The notes beneath the pieces are model-generated. The model saw nothing but the letters and a program-made list of their open reading frames with translations, did no database searches and had not been told where the DNA came from. Source: Spongiactinospora gelatinilytica (GTDB taxonomy: Bacteria > Actinomycetota > Actinomycetes > Streptosporangiales > Streptosporangiaceae). From it: 61,807 bases of DNA. The position numbers were made by a program, and so were the translations under genes. Of the stretch, positions 46,774 through 53,870 are shown piece by piece. Where the stretch lies: NCBI RefSeq assembly GCF_003236385.1, contig NZ_POUA01000001.1, positions 1 through 61,807 on the forward strand. The letters run 5' to 3'. Each line of letters begins with the position of its first letter. The first letter of the stretch is position 1.

Positions 46774-46801
46774 TAGGGCCGGTGGGGATCCACCGGCCCT
46801 A
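46774..46801 (-). terminator. Terminator of the Q-rich RDD gene
   Basis: TAGGGCCGGTGG (46774-46785) pairs perfectly with CCACCGGCCCTA (46790-46801) across GGAT, about 60 bp past the stop of the gene at 46859. Confidence 0.8.
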
Positions 46802-46858
46802 CGGGCGGCCCGGCCGGCCACTGACCGGCCCGGACACCGAACTTCTCGCTCTTGATGC

Positions 46859-48013
46859 CTACCTGGCCTTGACGACCATGGTCATGGCGAACTTGTCGCT
46901 GAGGGTCTGCTGCAGCGGCTTGTCCCAGAACTGCCACAGGACGTTCACCAGGACGCCCAGGCCCAGCAGGTAGCCCAGGAAGGGGACGCCGTAGAGAACG
47001 TACGGCCCCCACAGGGAGCCGGCCCGCTTGAGGGCGGTCGTCGAGTCCAGGCCGCCGGAGCCGGTGGCGCCGGACACGGGCACCACCCGGATGCCCATGG
47101 CCATCTTGCCGACCGTCTGACCGCGCATGCGGGTCATGACGACCTCGTAGACGACGTAGAGGAGCCCCCCGATGACCGAGGTCATGATGCCCGCCAGCAG
47201 GAAGCCGCCGCCGAACTCTCCCGTCGTCGGGTTGTAGGAGGTGACCAGGAGGCCGCTCAGGATCAAGCTGAGGATGAAGTTCACGACGCCGAAGATCGCG
47301 CCGTCGATCAGCCTCGCCACGAGCCGCTGCCACCACTCGGCCAGCGGGGCCGTCGGCGCCCCGTAGCCGGGCGCGCCCCACGGCTGCTGGCCGTAGGCCT
47401 GCTGCTGCGGGTAGCCCTGCTGCTGAGCGTACTGCTGCTGCTCGTACCCCTGCTGGCCGTAGGCCTGCTGACCGTACTGCTGGGCGTGACCCTGGTCGTA
47501 ACCGGACTGCGGGTGACCCTGTTGCTGCCCGTACTGAGCCTGCTGTCCGTAACCCTGTTGCTGCGGGTAGCCCTGTTGCTGGTTGTACTGCTGCTGCTCG
47601 TAGCCCTGCCGGCCGTACTGCTGCTGCTGGCCATAGCCCTGTTGCTGGCCGTAGTCCGGCTGCTGCTGAGCGTACTGCTGCTGCTCGTACTGCTGTTGCC
47701 CGCCGTAGCCCTGCTGCTGCGGGTAGCCCTGTTGCTGACCGTACTGCTGCTGTTGTTCGTAGCCCTGCTGGCCGTACTGCTGCTGCCCGTATCCGGGCTG
47801 CTGGCCATAGTCCTGGCCGTACTGCTGGCCGTACTGGGGCTGCTGCGGGTTGGATCCGGGGTCGGCCCGGTAGCCGCTCACCATGGTCGCGTCAGGGTCG
47901 GAAGGCCCGCCCTGACCCTGCTGGTAGTGGCCGTAATCAGGGTTCCCCGACGATCGCGCCGCGTTGTTGCGCTCGGGGTCGTCCTGCGGATACGGCGGTT
48001 GTCCCGTGCTCAC
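46859..48013 (-). CDS. RDD-family membrane protein with long Q/G/Y-rich N-terminal arm
   Basis: A 384-residue protein. Residues 1-223 are low complexity: after [17 protein letters not shown], a run of about 30 short words such as [12 protein letters not shown] and GYEQQQ with almost no hydrophobic residue apart from Tyr. Residues 224-384 are a normal RDD domain ([55 protein letters not shown]) with about four membrane segments. The arm faces the cytoplasm by the usual RDD topology (inferred) and looks prion-like. GAGGTGACGCG before GTG 48013 fixes the start. Short proline/glutamine arms are common in actinobacterial RDD proteins, but this one is long. Confidence 0.9.
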   Translation of the reverse strand: MSTGQPPYPQDDPERNNAARSSGNPDYGHYQQGQGGPSDPDATMVSGYRADPGSNPQQPQYGQQYGQDYGQQPGYGQQQYGQQGYEQQQQYGQQQGYPQQQGYGGQQQYEQQQYAQQQPDYGQQQGYGQQQQYGRQGYEQQQYNQQQGYPQQQGYGQQAQYGQQQGHPQSGYDQGHAQQYGQQAYGQQGYEQQQYAQQQGYPQQQAYGQQPWGAPGYGAPTAPLAEWWQRLVARLIDGAIFGVVNFILSLILSGLLVTSYNPTTGEFGGGFLLAGIMTSVIGGLLYVVYEVVMTRMRGQTVGKMAMGIRVVPVSGATGSGGLDSTTALKRAGSLWGPYVLYGVPFLGYLLGLGVLVNVLWQFWDKPLQQTLSDKFAMTMVVKAR

Positions 48014-48117
48014 CGCGTCACCTCGCTTCGACTGCGCATGCGGCGTCGTCAGGCGCACATGCATTGGCTGCTGCACAACGTATCGATATAGGGATCAACA
48101 GTCACCTTTCCCCACGG

Positions 48118-48702
48118 TCAGCCCCTGGGGTCCGCCTCAAGGTGCAGGAGCATTCGCGTGTTGCCCAGTGTGTTGGGCTTGACATGTTCAAGATCGAGAA
48201 ACTCCGCCACACCCTCGTCGTACGAGTCCAGCAGCTCCGCGTAGACCTCGGGGGCCACCGGTGTGCCGTTGATGGGGCGGAATCCGTGTTTCGCGAAGAA
48301 GTTCACTTCAAAGGTCAGACAGAAGACGCGTTCAAGGCCGAGGTCGCGGGCCGTGGCGATGAGCGCGGACACCAGGCGGCGACCGATGCCGTACCCCTTG
48401 AACGCGGGATCGACCGCCACCGTGCGGATCTCCGCCAGGTCTTCCCAGAGCACGTGCAGGGCCCCGCACCCCACCACTCTGCCGTTCAGTTCGGCCACCC
48501 AGAACTCCTGTACGTCTTCGTACAGGGTCACCGTGGCCTTCTTCAGCAGCCGCAGCCCCGCACCTGAGTAGATGTCGACCAGCCGGCGAATCGCGCGCAC
48601 GTCAGCGGTTCTCGCCCGCCGGACGATGACCTCACCGCGTGCCCTCTCGTGCCCCTCGCCACGCGTGACAGGCCCGCCGGGCCCCTCCGTGACCTGCTCC
48701 AT
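48118..48702 (-). CDS. argA: Amino-acid N-acetyltransferase (N-acetylglutamate synthase), GNAT type
   Basis: A 194-residue GNAT enzyme like the short mycobacterial NAGS. It has VIVRRARTADVRAIRRLVDI, VTLYEDVQEFWVAELNGRVV, GCGALHVLWEDLAEIRTVAV, the acetyl-CoA loop KGYGIGRRLVSALI, and FFAKHGFRPINGTPV. The family acetylates glutamate in arginine synthesis. No arginine genes are near, as is usual for this solo form. The start is set at ATG 48702 by comparison with the family; longer in-frame forms add unlikely sequence. Confidence 0.88.
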   Translation of the reverse strand: MEQVTEGPGGPVTRGEGHERARGEVIVRRARTADVRAIRRLVDIYSGAGLRLLKKATVTLYEDVQEFWVAELNGRVVGCGALHVLWEDLAEIRTVAVDPAFKGYGIGRRLVSALIATARDLGLERVFCLTFEVNFFAKHGFRPINGTPVAPEVYAELLDSYDEGVAEFLDLEHVKPNTLGNTRMLLHLEADPRG

Positions 48703-49017
48703 GGAGGTCCAGCGTACGTGCTTCCCCCTTCCCTTTACGGCTCCCCCGTAACTCAGTCCCCGATCGTAACGAGACACGATGAGCGACATGCCGGTCACGG
48801 TGAGATTCATGATGCTTCGACATGTTCCGCCGTACGGCCCGGCCGCCCGACACAAGCCGCGCGGACCTGCCCAAACACCCACAGACCCAGACAAATCAGC
48901 AAATATGATCATCAGAAGTCGTGATCTCCTCGTGATACTTCGGTTGTGAAAGCTCTACAGACTTCGTGGTTCTGGTTGAGCGCGAACCACATGTGCACTA
49001 ATGTCCAGGCCGATGTC

Positions 49018-49158
49018 AGCCATCGCTGACCGCCGAATCCCCTACGGGGAACCGGGGACCCACCACGCCCCTGGGGTGAATCCGAGCCGGCCGTACGGCG
49101 GCCCGGTAGGGCTCCTCCGGCCCGAACCCGTCAGCTAACCCGGTAGGCGTCGATGAGA
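49018..49158 (+). ncRNA. Cyclic di-AMP riboswitch (ydaO/yuaA class)
   Basis: The leader of the NlpC/P60 gene contains the ordered conserved blocks of the ydaO class: CGCCGAATCC, GGGGAACCGGGGACCCACC, GGGGTGAATCC, CGGTAGGG, then CCCGAACCCGTCAGCTAACC and GGTAGGCGTC before GAGAGGAG. In actinomycetes this riboswitch sits upstream of cell-wall hydrolase genes and turns them off when c-di-AMP is high. Position, order and sequence all fit. Confidence 0.92.
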
Positions 49159-49169
49159 GGAGCTGGTCG

Positions 49170-50288
49170 GTGACGCGCACGCGCAGCCGTGGCGGAAAGC
49201 ATGCGGGTGGCAGTGTTCGTTCCGGTTCGGGCAGCGGCGGGCCACGGCGCAGGGGGCCCCGAGAACGCGCGGAAACGGCTTCTGAGGGCACGGGGAGCCC
49301 GGGTAGGCGTACCGGCCTGGCCCGCCTCGCGGTCGTCACGGCCGCGTTCCTGGCGCTGAGCATCGGCACGCCGCTGATGGCGGCGACCGCCGACCCCAAA
49401 CCCTCGCTGAAGGAGCTGTCGGCTCAGGTCGAGAAGCTGCACGAGGAGATCGGCACGCTGACCGAGCGGTACAACGGCGAGCGGGTCAAGCTGGCGCAGG
49501 CCAAGCGGGCCGCGGACCTGGCCAAGAAGACGCTGGCGACCAGTGAGTCCGACCTCGCGGGCAAGCGCCAGAAGGCCCAGCTCCTGGCCCAGAACGCGTA
49601 CATGAGCGGCGGCCTGGGCCCCGCCATGGCCCTGGGCGCGACCGGCGACGCCGACGCCTTCCTCGACCGCGCCGCCACCACCTACGCGCTCGAACAGCAG
49701 CAGGGCGAGCAGGTCGCCCAGGTCACCAAGGCCATGCAGACCGCGGAGCGGGCCCGGGAGAGCGCCAAGGCCCGGACGGCCGAGGTCACCGAGCTGGTCG
49801 ATGAGATCGAGGGCAAGCGCGACAAGATCAGCAAGCTGGTCAAGCAGGCCGAGAGCGACCTGTTCAAGGAGGCCATGCGGCGCTCCGGCAGCTCGGCGGG
49901 CAGCCGGGTCAAGGTCGAGGTGCCCATCCCCGGTGACGGCAAGGCGGCGCAGGCCGCACGGTACGCGCTCACCCAGCAGCTCAAGCCGTACGTCTGGGGC
50001 GCCGAGGGCCCCAACGGCTTCGACTGCTCCGGCCTGGTGATGTGGGCATACCAGAAGGTGGGGATCAGCCTGCCGCACTACACCGGCGACCAGTGGACGG
50101 CCGGCGCCCATATTCCCCGGGAGGAGCTACGCCCGGGCGACCTCGTGTTCTTCTACAGCGACCTGCATCACGTGGGCATCTACATCGGTGGCGGGATGAT
50201 GGTGCACGCCCCCCAGACGGGTGACGTCATCCACATCGCACCCATCGGCAACCGGCCGTATGCCGGGGCCGTGCGGATCGCCGACTGA
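49170..50288 (+). CDS. Secreted NlpC/P60 peptidoglycan endopeptidase
   Basis: A 372-residue cell-wall hydrolase. A long basic N-terminus precedes a signal segment (LARLAVVTAAFLALSIGTPL, about 50-70). Residues about 75-235 form a coiled coil (LKELSAQVEKLHEEIGTLTE onward). The NlpC/P60 domain (about 255-372) has the catalytic Cys in NGFDCSGLVMWAYQ, His in LHHVGIYIG and the third residue His in MVHAPQTGD. It cuts D-Glu-mDAP bonds in stem peptides (family knowledge). GAGAGGAG sits before GTG 49170. Control is by the c-di-AMP riboswitch in its leader. Confidence 0.93.
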   Translation: MTRTRSRGGKHAGGSVRSGSGSGGPRRRGPRERAETASEGTGSPGRRTGLARLAVVTAAFLALSIGTPLMAATADPKPSLKELSAQVEKLHEEIGTLTERYNGERVKLAQAKRAADLAKKTLATSESDLAGKRQKAQLLAQNAYMSGGLGPAMALGATGDADAFLDRAATTYALEQQQGEQVAQVTKAMQTAERARESAKARTAEVTELVDEIEGKRDKISKLVKQAESDLFKEAMRRSGSSAGSRVKVEVPIPGDGKAAQAARYALTQQLKPYVWGAEGPNGFDCSGLVMWAYQKVGISLPHYTGDQWTAGAHIPREELRPGDLVFFYSDLHHVGIYIGGGMMVHAPQTGDVIHIAPIGNRPYAGAVRIAD

Positions 50289-50494
50289 CGCGCTCCTCCG
50301 CGGGTCTTACAGGGCGGCCCGAGTGCCGTGTCGTGCGGAGGCGCGGGTGAGGGTCTGCGCCGGGTCTGACGTCGGGTACGGGCCCGGTCGGCCGTTTTCG
50401 GCCGTGTGCGGTGTTTCCGGCCGACTGTGCGGGGTCCGGCCGGGAAGAGCAGGCGGTGACGTCCGGTCAGTGCGGGACCGGCGGCGCCGCCAGA

Positions 50495-50743
50495 TCAGAT
50501 GAGTTGACGACGTGCCGCCCAGGCGACCGCCTCGATGGCGGTGGCCACGCCGATGCGGTCGCAGATGCCGCGCAGGCGGCGCCGCACCGTGCGGCCGCTC
50601 ACATCGAGCCGGCGGCCCACGCGGTCAACCGTGACCCCTTTCGCCAGCTCGGCGAGCAGGAGCAGGTCGTCGTCGCTGAGTCCGATCCCATGCACCTCCG
50701 TAGTGTCATCGTCGTGAAGGAAATCCACTCTTGGATAAGCCAT
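50495..50743 (-). CDS. Small LuxR-type HTH protein
   Basis: An 82-residue protein made almost only of a LuxR/GerE-like HTH: LSDDDLLLLAELAKGVTVDR then VGRRLDVSGRTVRRRLRGIC and DRIGVATAIEAVAWAARRQL. There is no receiver domain. The first 22 residues are acidic. AAGGGGGC lies 5-12 bases before the ATG. Such stand-alone HTH proteins are common in actinomycetes. Its targets are unknown; a TetR gene lies divergent from it. Confidence 0.82.
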   Translation of the reverse strand: MAYPRVDFLHDDDTTEVHGIGLSDDDLLLLAELAKGVTVDRVGRRLDVSGRTVRRRLRGICDRIGVATAIEAVAWAARRQLI

Positions 50744-50883
50744 CGGAGCCCCCTTCAGCCAACCACGGAACTCGACGATGCCCGGCGTGAGTGTGGTCTG
50801 TCTCTCGTCGTCGTCGTGAACGGTAAACGGGATTGAGAAAGGTCGTCAAGCGGCGACCGTCATATGAGTAGCCCACGCTATTG

Positions 50884-50901
50884 ACATAGCGCTCGCTATG
50901 T
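50884..50901. promoter_or_regulatory. 18-bp palindromic operator with overlapping TTGACA
   Basis: ACATAGCG-CT-CGCTATGT is a perfect inverted repeat 15 bp before the TetR start at 50916. TTGACA at 50881-50886 overlaps its left arm and could be the -35 box. This is the expected layout for a self-repressing TetR gene. Confidence 0.7.
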
Positions 50902-50915
50902 GGAGTACTCACGAT

Positions 50916-51530
50916 ATGGGACCGCCTTTACGGTTGACCCGGGCGGCGGCCAAGGCCCGCACTCGTGAGCTGCTACTGGCCGCGGCCGCCCAGGTCTTCG
51001 CAGAGCACGGGTACGCCGGCGCCTCGGTGGACGAGATCGCCGCCCAGGCCGGTTACACGATCGGTGCGCTCTACTCTCATTTCTCCGGAAAGGATGAACT
51101 TTTCCTCACGTTGTTCGACCTTCATGCCGCAGGTCATCTTCGCGACATCGAGGAAATCATCCGGCAATGTACCGGCGATCCGGACTTCGCCGCATTGGGT
51201 GACTATCTGGCCACGCTCGCGGACAACGACTCGTGCCGCTGGGCCCTGGAATCGGAGTTTCGCCGTCACGCAATGACACGACCCGAACTCATGGCGCGTC
51301 TGGCCGAACGCCGGGCCGCCGGTCAGACGGCGATAGCCGGGCTCATGCCCGGCCGGCGGCCGGGCACGGCCCAGTGCGCCGAGGACGACGCGGCGCTGGT
51401 GATCACCCAGTTGGAGGGGCTGATCCTGCAACGCAGGCTGAACCCGGCGTCGGTGCCGCCGGGTCTGTTCGCCGAGGCGCTGCGGCGGTTCTTCCCGCCC
51501 CCCACCTGGGCGGGCGCCGCGGCCCTCTGA
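50916..51530 (+). CDS. TetR-family transcriptional regulator
   Basis: A 204-residue TetR regulator. The HTH is AAAKARTRELLLAAAAQVFA, EHGYAGASVDEIAAQAGYTI and GALYSHFSGKDELFLTLFDL; the C-terminal ligand domain follows. ATG 50916 (MGPPLRLTR) is chosen over ATG 50898 because the latter lies within the palindrome 50884-50901 and has no ribosome site, while GGAG lies 10 bases before 50916. No efflux or enzyme gene is adjacent except lysS, which converges on it, so its target beyond itself is unclear. Confidence 0.88.
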   Translation: MGPPLRLTRAAAKARTRELLLAAAAQVFAEHGYAGASVDEIAAQAGYTIGALYSHFSGKDELFLTLFDLHAAGHLRDIEEIIRQCTGDPDFAALGDYLATLADNDSCRWALESEFRRHAMTRPELMARLAERRAAGQTAIAGLMPGRRPGTAQCAEDDAALVITQLEGLILQRRLNPASVPPGLFAEALRRFFPPPTWAGAAAL

Positions 51531-51536
51531 AGCGCC

Positions 51537-53042
51537 TTACGAGGTGGGCTTGACCAGCGGGAAGAGGATCGTCTCGCGGATGTTGCGACCGGTGAACGCC
51601 ATGATCATCCGGTCGATCCCGACGCCCACGCCACCGGTCGGCGGCATTGCATATTCCAGTGAGGTCAGGAAGTCTTCGTCAAGTTGCATGGCCTCCGGGT
51701 CGCCGCCGGCCGCGAGCAGCGACTGCTCGACGAGCCTGCCCCGCTGCTCCACCGGGTCGATCAGCTCGGAGTAGGCGGTGCCCAGCTCGGTGCCGAAGCC
51801 GATGAGGTCCCACTTCTCGGTGAGCAGCGGGTTTTCGCGGTGCTGGCGGGTGAGCGGCGAGGTCTCCACCGGGTAGTCCATGACGAAGGTCGGCTGCACG
51901 AGCGTGTGCTCGACCAGCGCCTCGAAGATCTCCTGGACCAGCTTGCCCTGGCCCCACTTCGGGTCCCAGTGGATCTCCCGCCGGTCGGCGAGCTTGCGTA
52001 CCTGCTCCAGCGGCGTCTCCGGGACGACCTCCTCGCCCAGCGCCTCGCTCACCGCGCCGTAGAGGGTGACCCGCGGCCAGCGCTCGCCGCCGAGGTCGAT
52101 CTCCGCGTCGTCGCGCCGGACCACGGTCGTGCCCAGCGCGGCCACCACCGCCCGCTGGTACATCCGCTGGGTGAGGTCGGCCATGTCGTTGTAGTCGAGA
52201 TAGGTGCCGTACGCCTCCAGCATGCTGAACTCGGGGTTGTGCGTGGAGTCGGCGCCCTCGTTGCGGAAGTTGCGGTTGATCTCGAAGACCTTCTCGATGC
52301 CGCCGACGACCAGCCGCTTGAGGTACAGCTCGATCGCGATGCGCAGGTAGAGGTCCATGCCGTAGGCGTTGATGTGCGTCTTGAACGGCCGGGCCGTCGC
52401 GCCGCCGTGGATGGGCTGGAGCATCGGCGTCTCGACTTCGAGATAGCCCTCGTCGTGCCAGAAGTCGCGTACCGCGCGCACGGTGTCGCTGCGCAGCCGC
52501 GCCATCCGGCGGGCGTCGTCGTTGACGATCAGGTCGACGTAGCGCTGACGGACCCGCGCCTCGGGATCGGTGAGCCCGACGTGCTTCTCCGGCAGCGGGC
52601 GCAGGCACTTGGAGGTGATCTGCCAGCGGTCGGCCAGCACGGAAAGCTCGCCGCGCCGCGAGGTGATCACCTCGCCCTCCACGCCCACATGGTCGCCGAG
52701 GTCGACGTCGCGCTTCCACGCCGCCAGGGACTCCTCGCCGACCTTGTCGAGCGAGATCATCACCTGGAGGTCGCCGCTGCCGTCGCGCAGCGTGGCGAAG
52801 CACAGCTTGCCGCCGACGCGGCTGAGCATGACCCTGCCCGCGACGGCCACCCGCTCGCCGGTCGCGACGTCGGCCCCCAGCCCCTCGTGTTTGGCCTTGA
52901 GCTCGGCGTTGGTCGCGGTGCGCGGGAAGTTGACCGGGTAGGGCTCGATGCCTTCGGCGCGCAGGCGGTCGAGCTTCTCCCGGCGGACGCGCATCTGCTC
53001 GGGCAGGTCCGGGGTCGGGGTAACGTCATCGGTCACAGTCAA
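51537..53042 (-). CDS. lysS: Lysine--tRNA ligase, class II
   Basis: A 501-residue class II lysyl-tRNA synthetase. The N-terminal OB fold binds the anticodon (VAVAGRVMLSRVGGKLCFAT). Catalytic motif 2 is in FEINRNFRNEGADSTHNPEF and motif 3 in GGVGVGIDRMIMAFTGRNIR. Normal length. The first codon as drawn is TTG 53042; GTG 53036 is two codons in and equally possible. It ends the minus-strand vitamin/cofactor gene row, 45 bp after coaX. Confidence 0.96.
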   Translation of the reverse strand: MTVTDDVTPTPDLPEQMRVRREKLDRLRAEGIEPYPVNFPRTATNAELKAKHEGLGADVATGERVAVAGRVMLSRVGGKLCFATLRDGSGDLQVMISLDKVGEESLAAWKRDVDLGDHVGVEGEVITSRRGELSVLADRWQITSKCLRPLPEKHVGLTDPEARVRQRYVDLIVNDDARRMARLRSDTVRAVRDFWHDEGYLEVETPMLQPIHGGATARPFKTHINAYGMDLYLRIAIELYLKRLVVGGIEKVFEINRNFRNEGADSTHNPEFSMLEAYGTYLDYNDMADLTQRMYQRAVVAALGTTVVRRDDAEIDLGGERWPRVTLYGAVSEALGEEVVPETPLEQVRKLADRREIHWDPKWGQGKLVQEIFEALVEHTLVQPTFVMDYPVETSPLTRQHRENPLLTEKWDLIGFGTELGTAYSELIDPVEQRGRLVEQSLLAAGGDPEAMQLDEDFLTSLEYAMPPTGGVGVGIDRMIMAFTGRNIRETILFPLVKPTS

Positions 53043-53087
53043 AGGTTACCGAGACCCGCGACGCGGTTTCGTCGCTCTGCGCGGTTG

Positions 53088-53870
53088 CTACTGGGTGTTG
53101 CGCTCGTACACGAGCCGCAGCCCGATCAGCGTCAGCCAGGGCTCATGCACGTCCACCGACCGAGCCTCGCCCGAGACCAGCGACGCGTGCCCGCCGGTCG
53201 CCACCACCGTGACCTCGTCGGGATCGTCGCTCAGCTCGGCGGCCATCCGCTCGACGATGCCGTCCACCTGGCCGGCGAAGCCATAGATGATGCCGGACTG
53301 CAGGGCCTCGACGGTGTTCTTGGCGATCACCGCCCGCGGCCGGACCAGCTCGACCTTGTGCAGTTGCGCACCGGCCGCGGCCAGTGCGTCTACCGAGATC
53401 TCGATGCCCGGCGCGGTCACCGCGCCGACGTACTCACCGCGCGAGGACACCGCGTCGAAGGAGGTGGCGGTGCCGAAGTCGACGATGACGCACGGCCCGC
53501 CGTACAGGTGGATGGCGGCCAGCGCGTTCACGATGCGGTCGCTGCCGACCTCCTTGGGGTTGTCCATGCGGACCGGCACGCCGGTCCGCACTCCGGGCTC
53601 CACGACCACGTTGTTGACGTCGCCGTAGTAGCGGCGGCACATCTCGCGCATCTCGTTCAGCACCGAGGGGACGGTCGAGCAGATCGCGATGCCGTTGACG
53701 TCGGCGTTGGCGAGCAGCGGCGACTGCCCCAGCAGTCCTTGCAGGACCACGGCGATCTCGTCGGCGGTGCGGCGGGCATCGGTGGCGATCCGCCAGTGCT
53801 CGATCAGGTCCTCCCCCGAGAAGAGCCCGAGCACCGTATGAGTGTTGCCGACGTCGATCGTGAGCAGCAT
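53088..53870 (-). CDS. coaX: Type III pantothenate kinase
   Basis: A 260-residue ASKHA-fold kinase catalysing the first step from pantothenate to coenzyme A. It begins MLLTIDVGNTHTVLGLF (motif with catalytic Asp6). MDNPKEVGSDRIVNALAAIH binds substrate and VIVDFGTATSFDAV binds phosphate. The ATG shares one base with the nadC-part stop (TGATG), so it is translated after the NadB-NadC fusion. Its neighbours panC and panD make its substrate. Confidence 0.96.
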   Translation of the reverse strand: MLLTIDVGNTHTVLGLFSGEDLIEHWRIATDARRTADEIAVVLQGLLGQSPLLANADVNGIAICSTVPSVLNEMREMCRRYYGDVNNVVVEPGVRTGVPVRMDNPKEVGSDRIVNALAAIHLYGGPCVIVDFGTATSFDAVSSRGEYVGAVTAPGIEISVDALAAAGAQLHKVELVRPRAVIAKNTVEALQSGIIYGFAGQVDGIVERMAAELSDDPDEVTVVATGGHASLVSGEARSVDVHEPWLTLIGLRLVYERNTQ

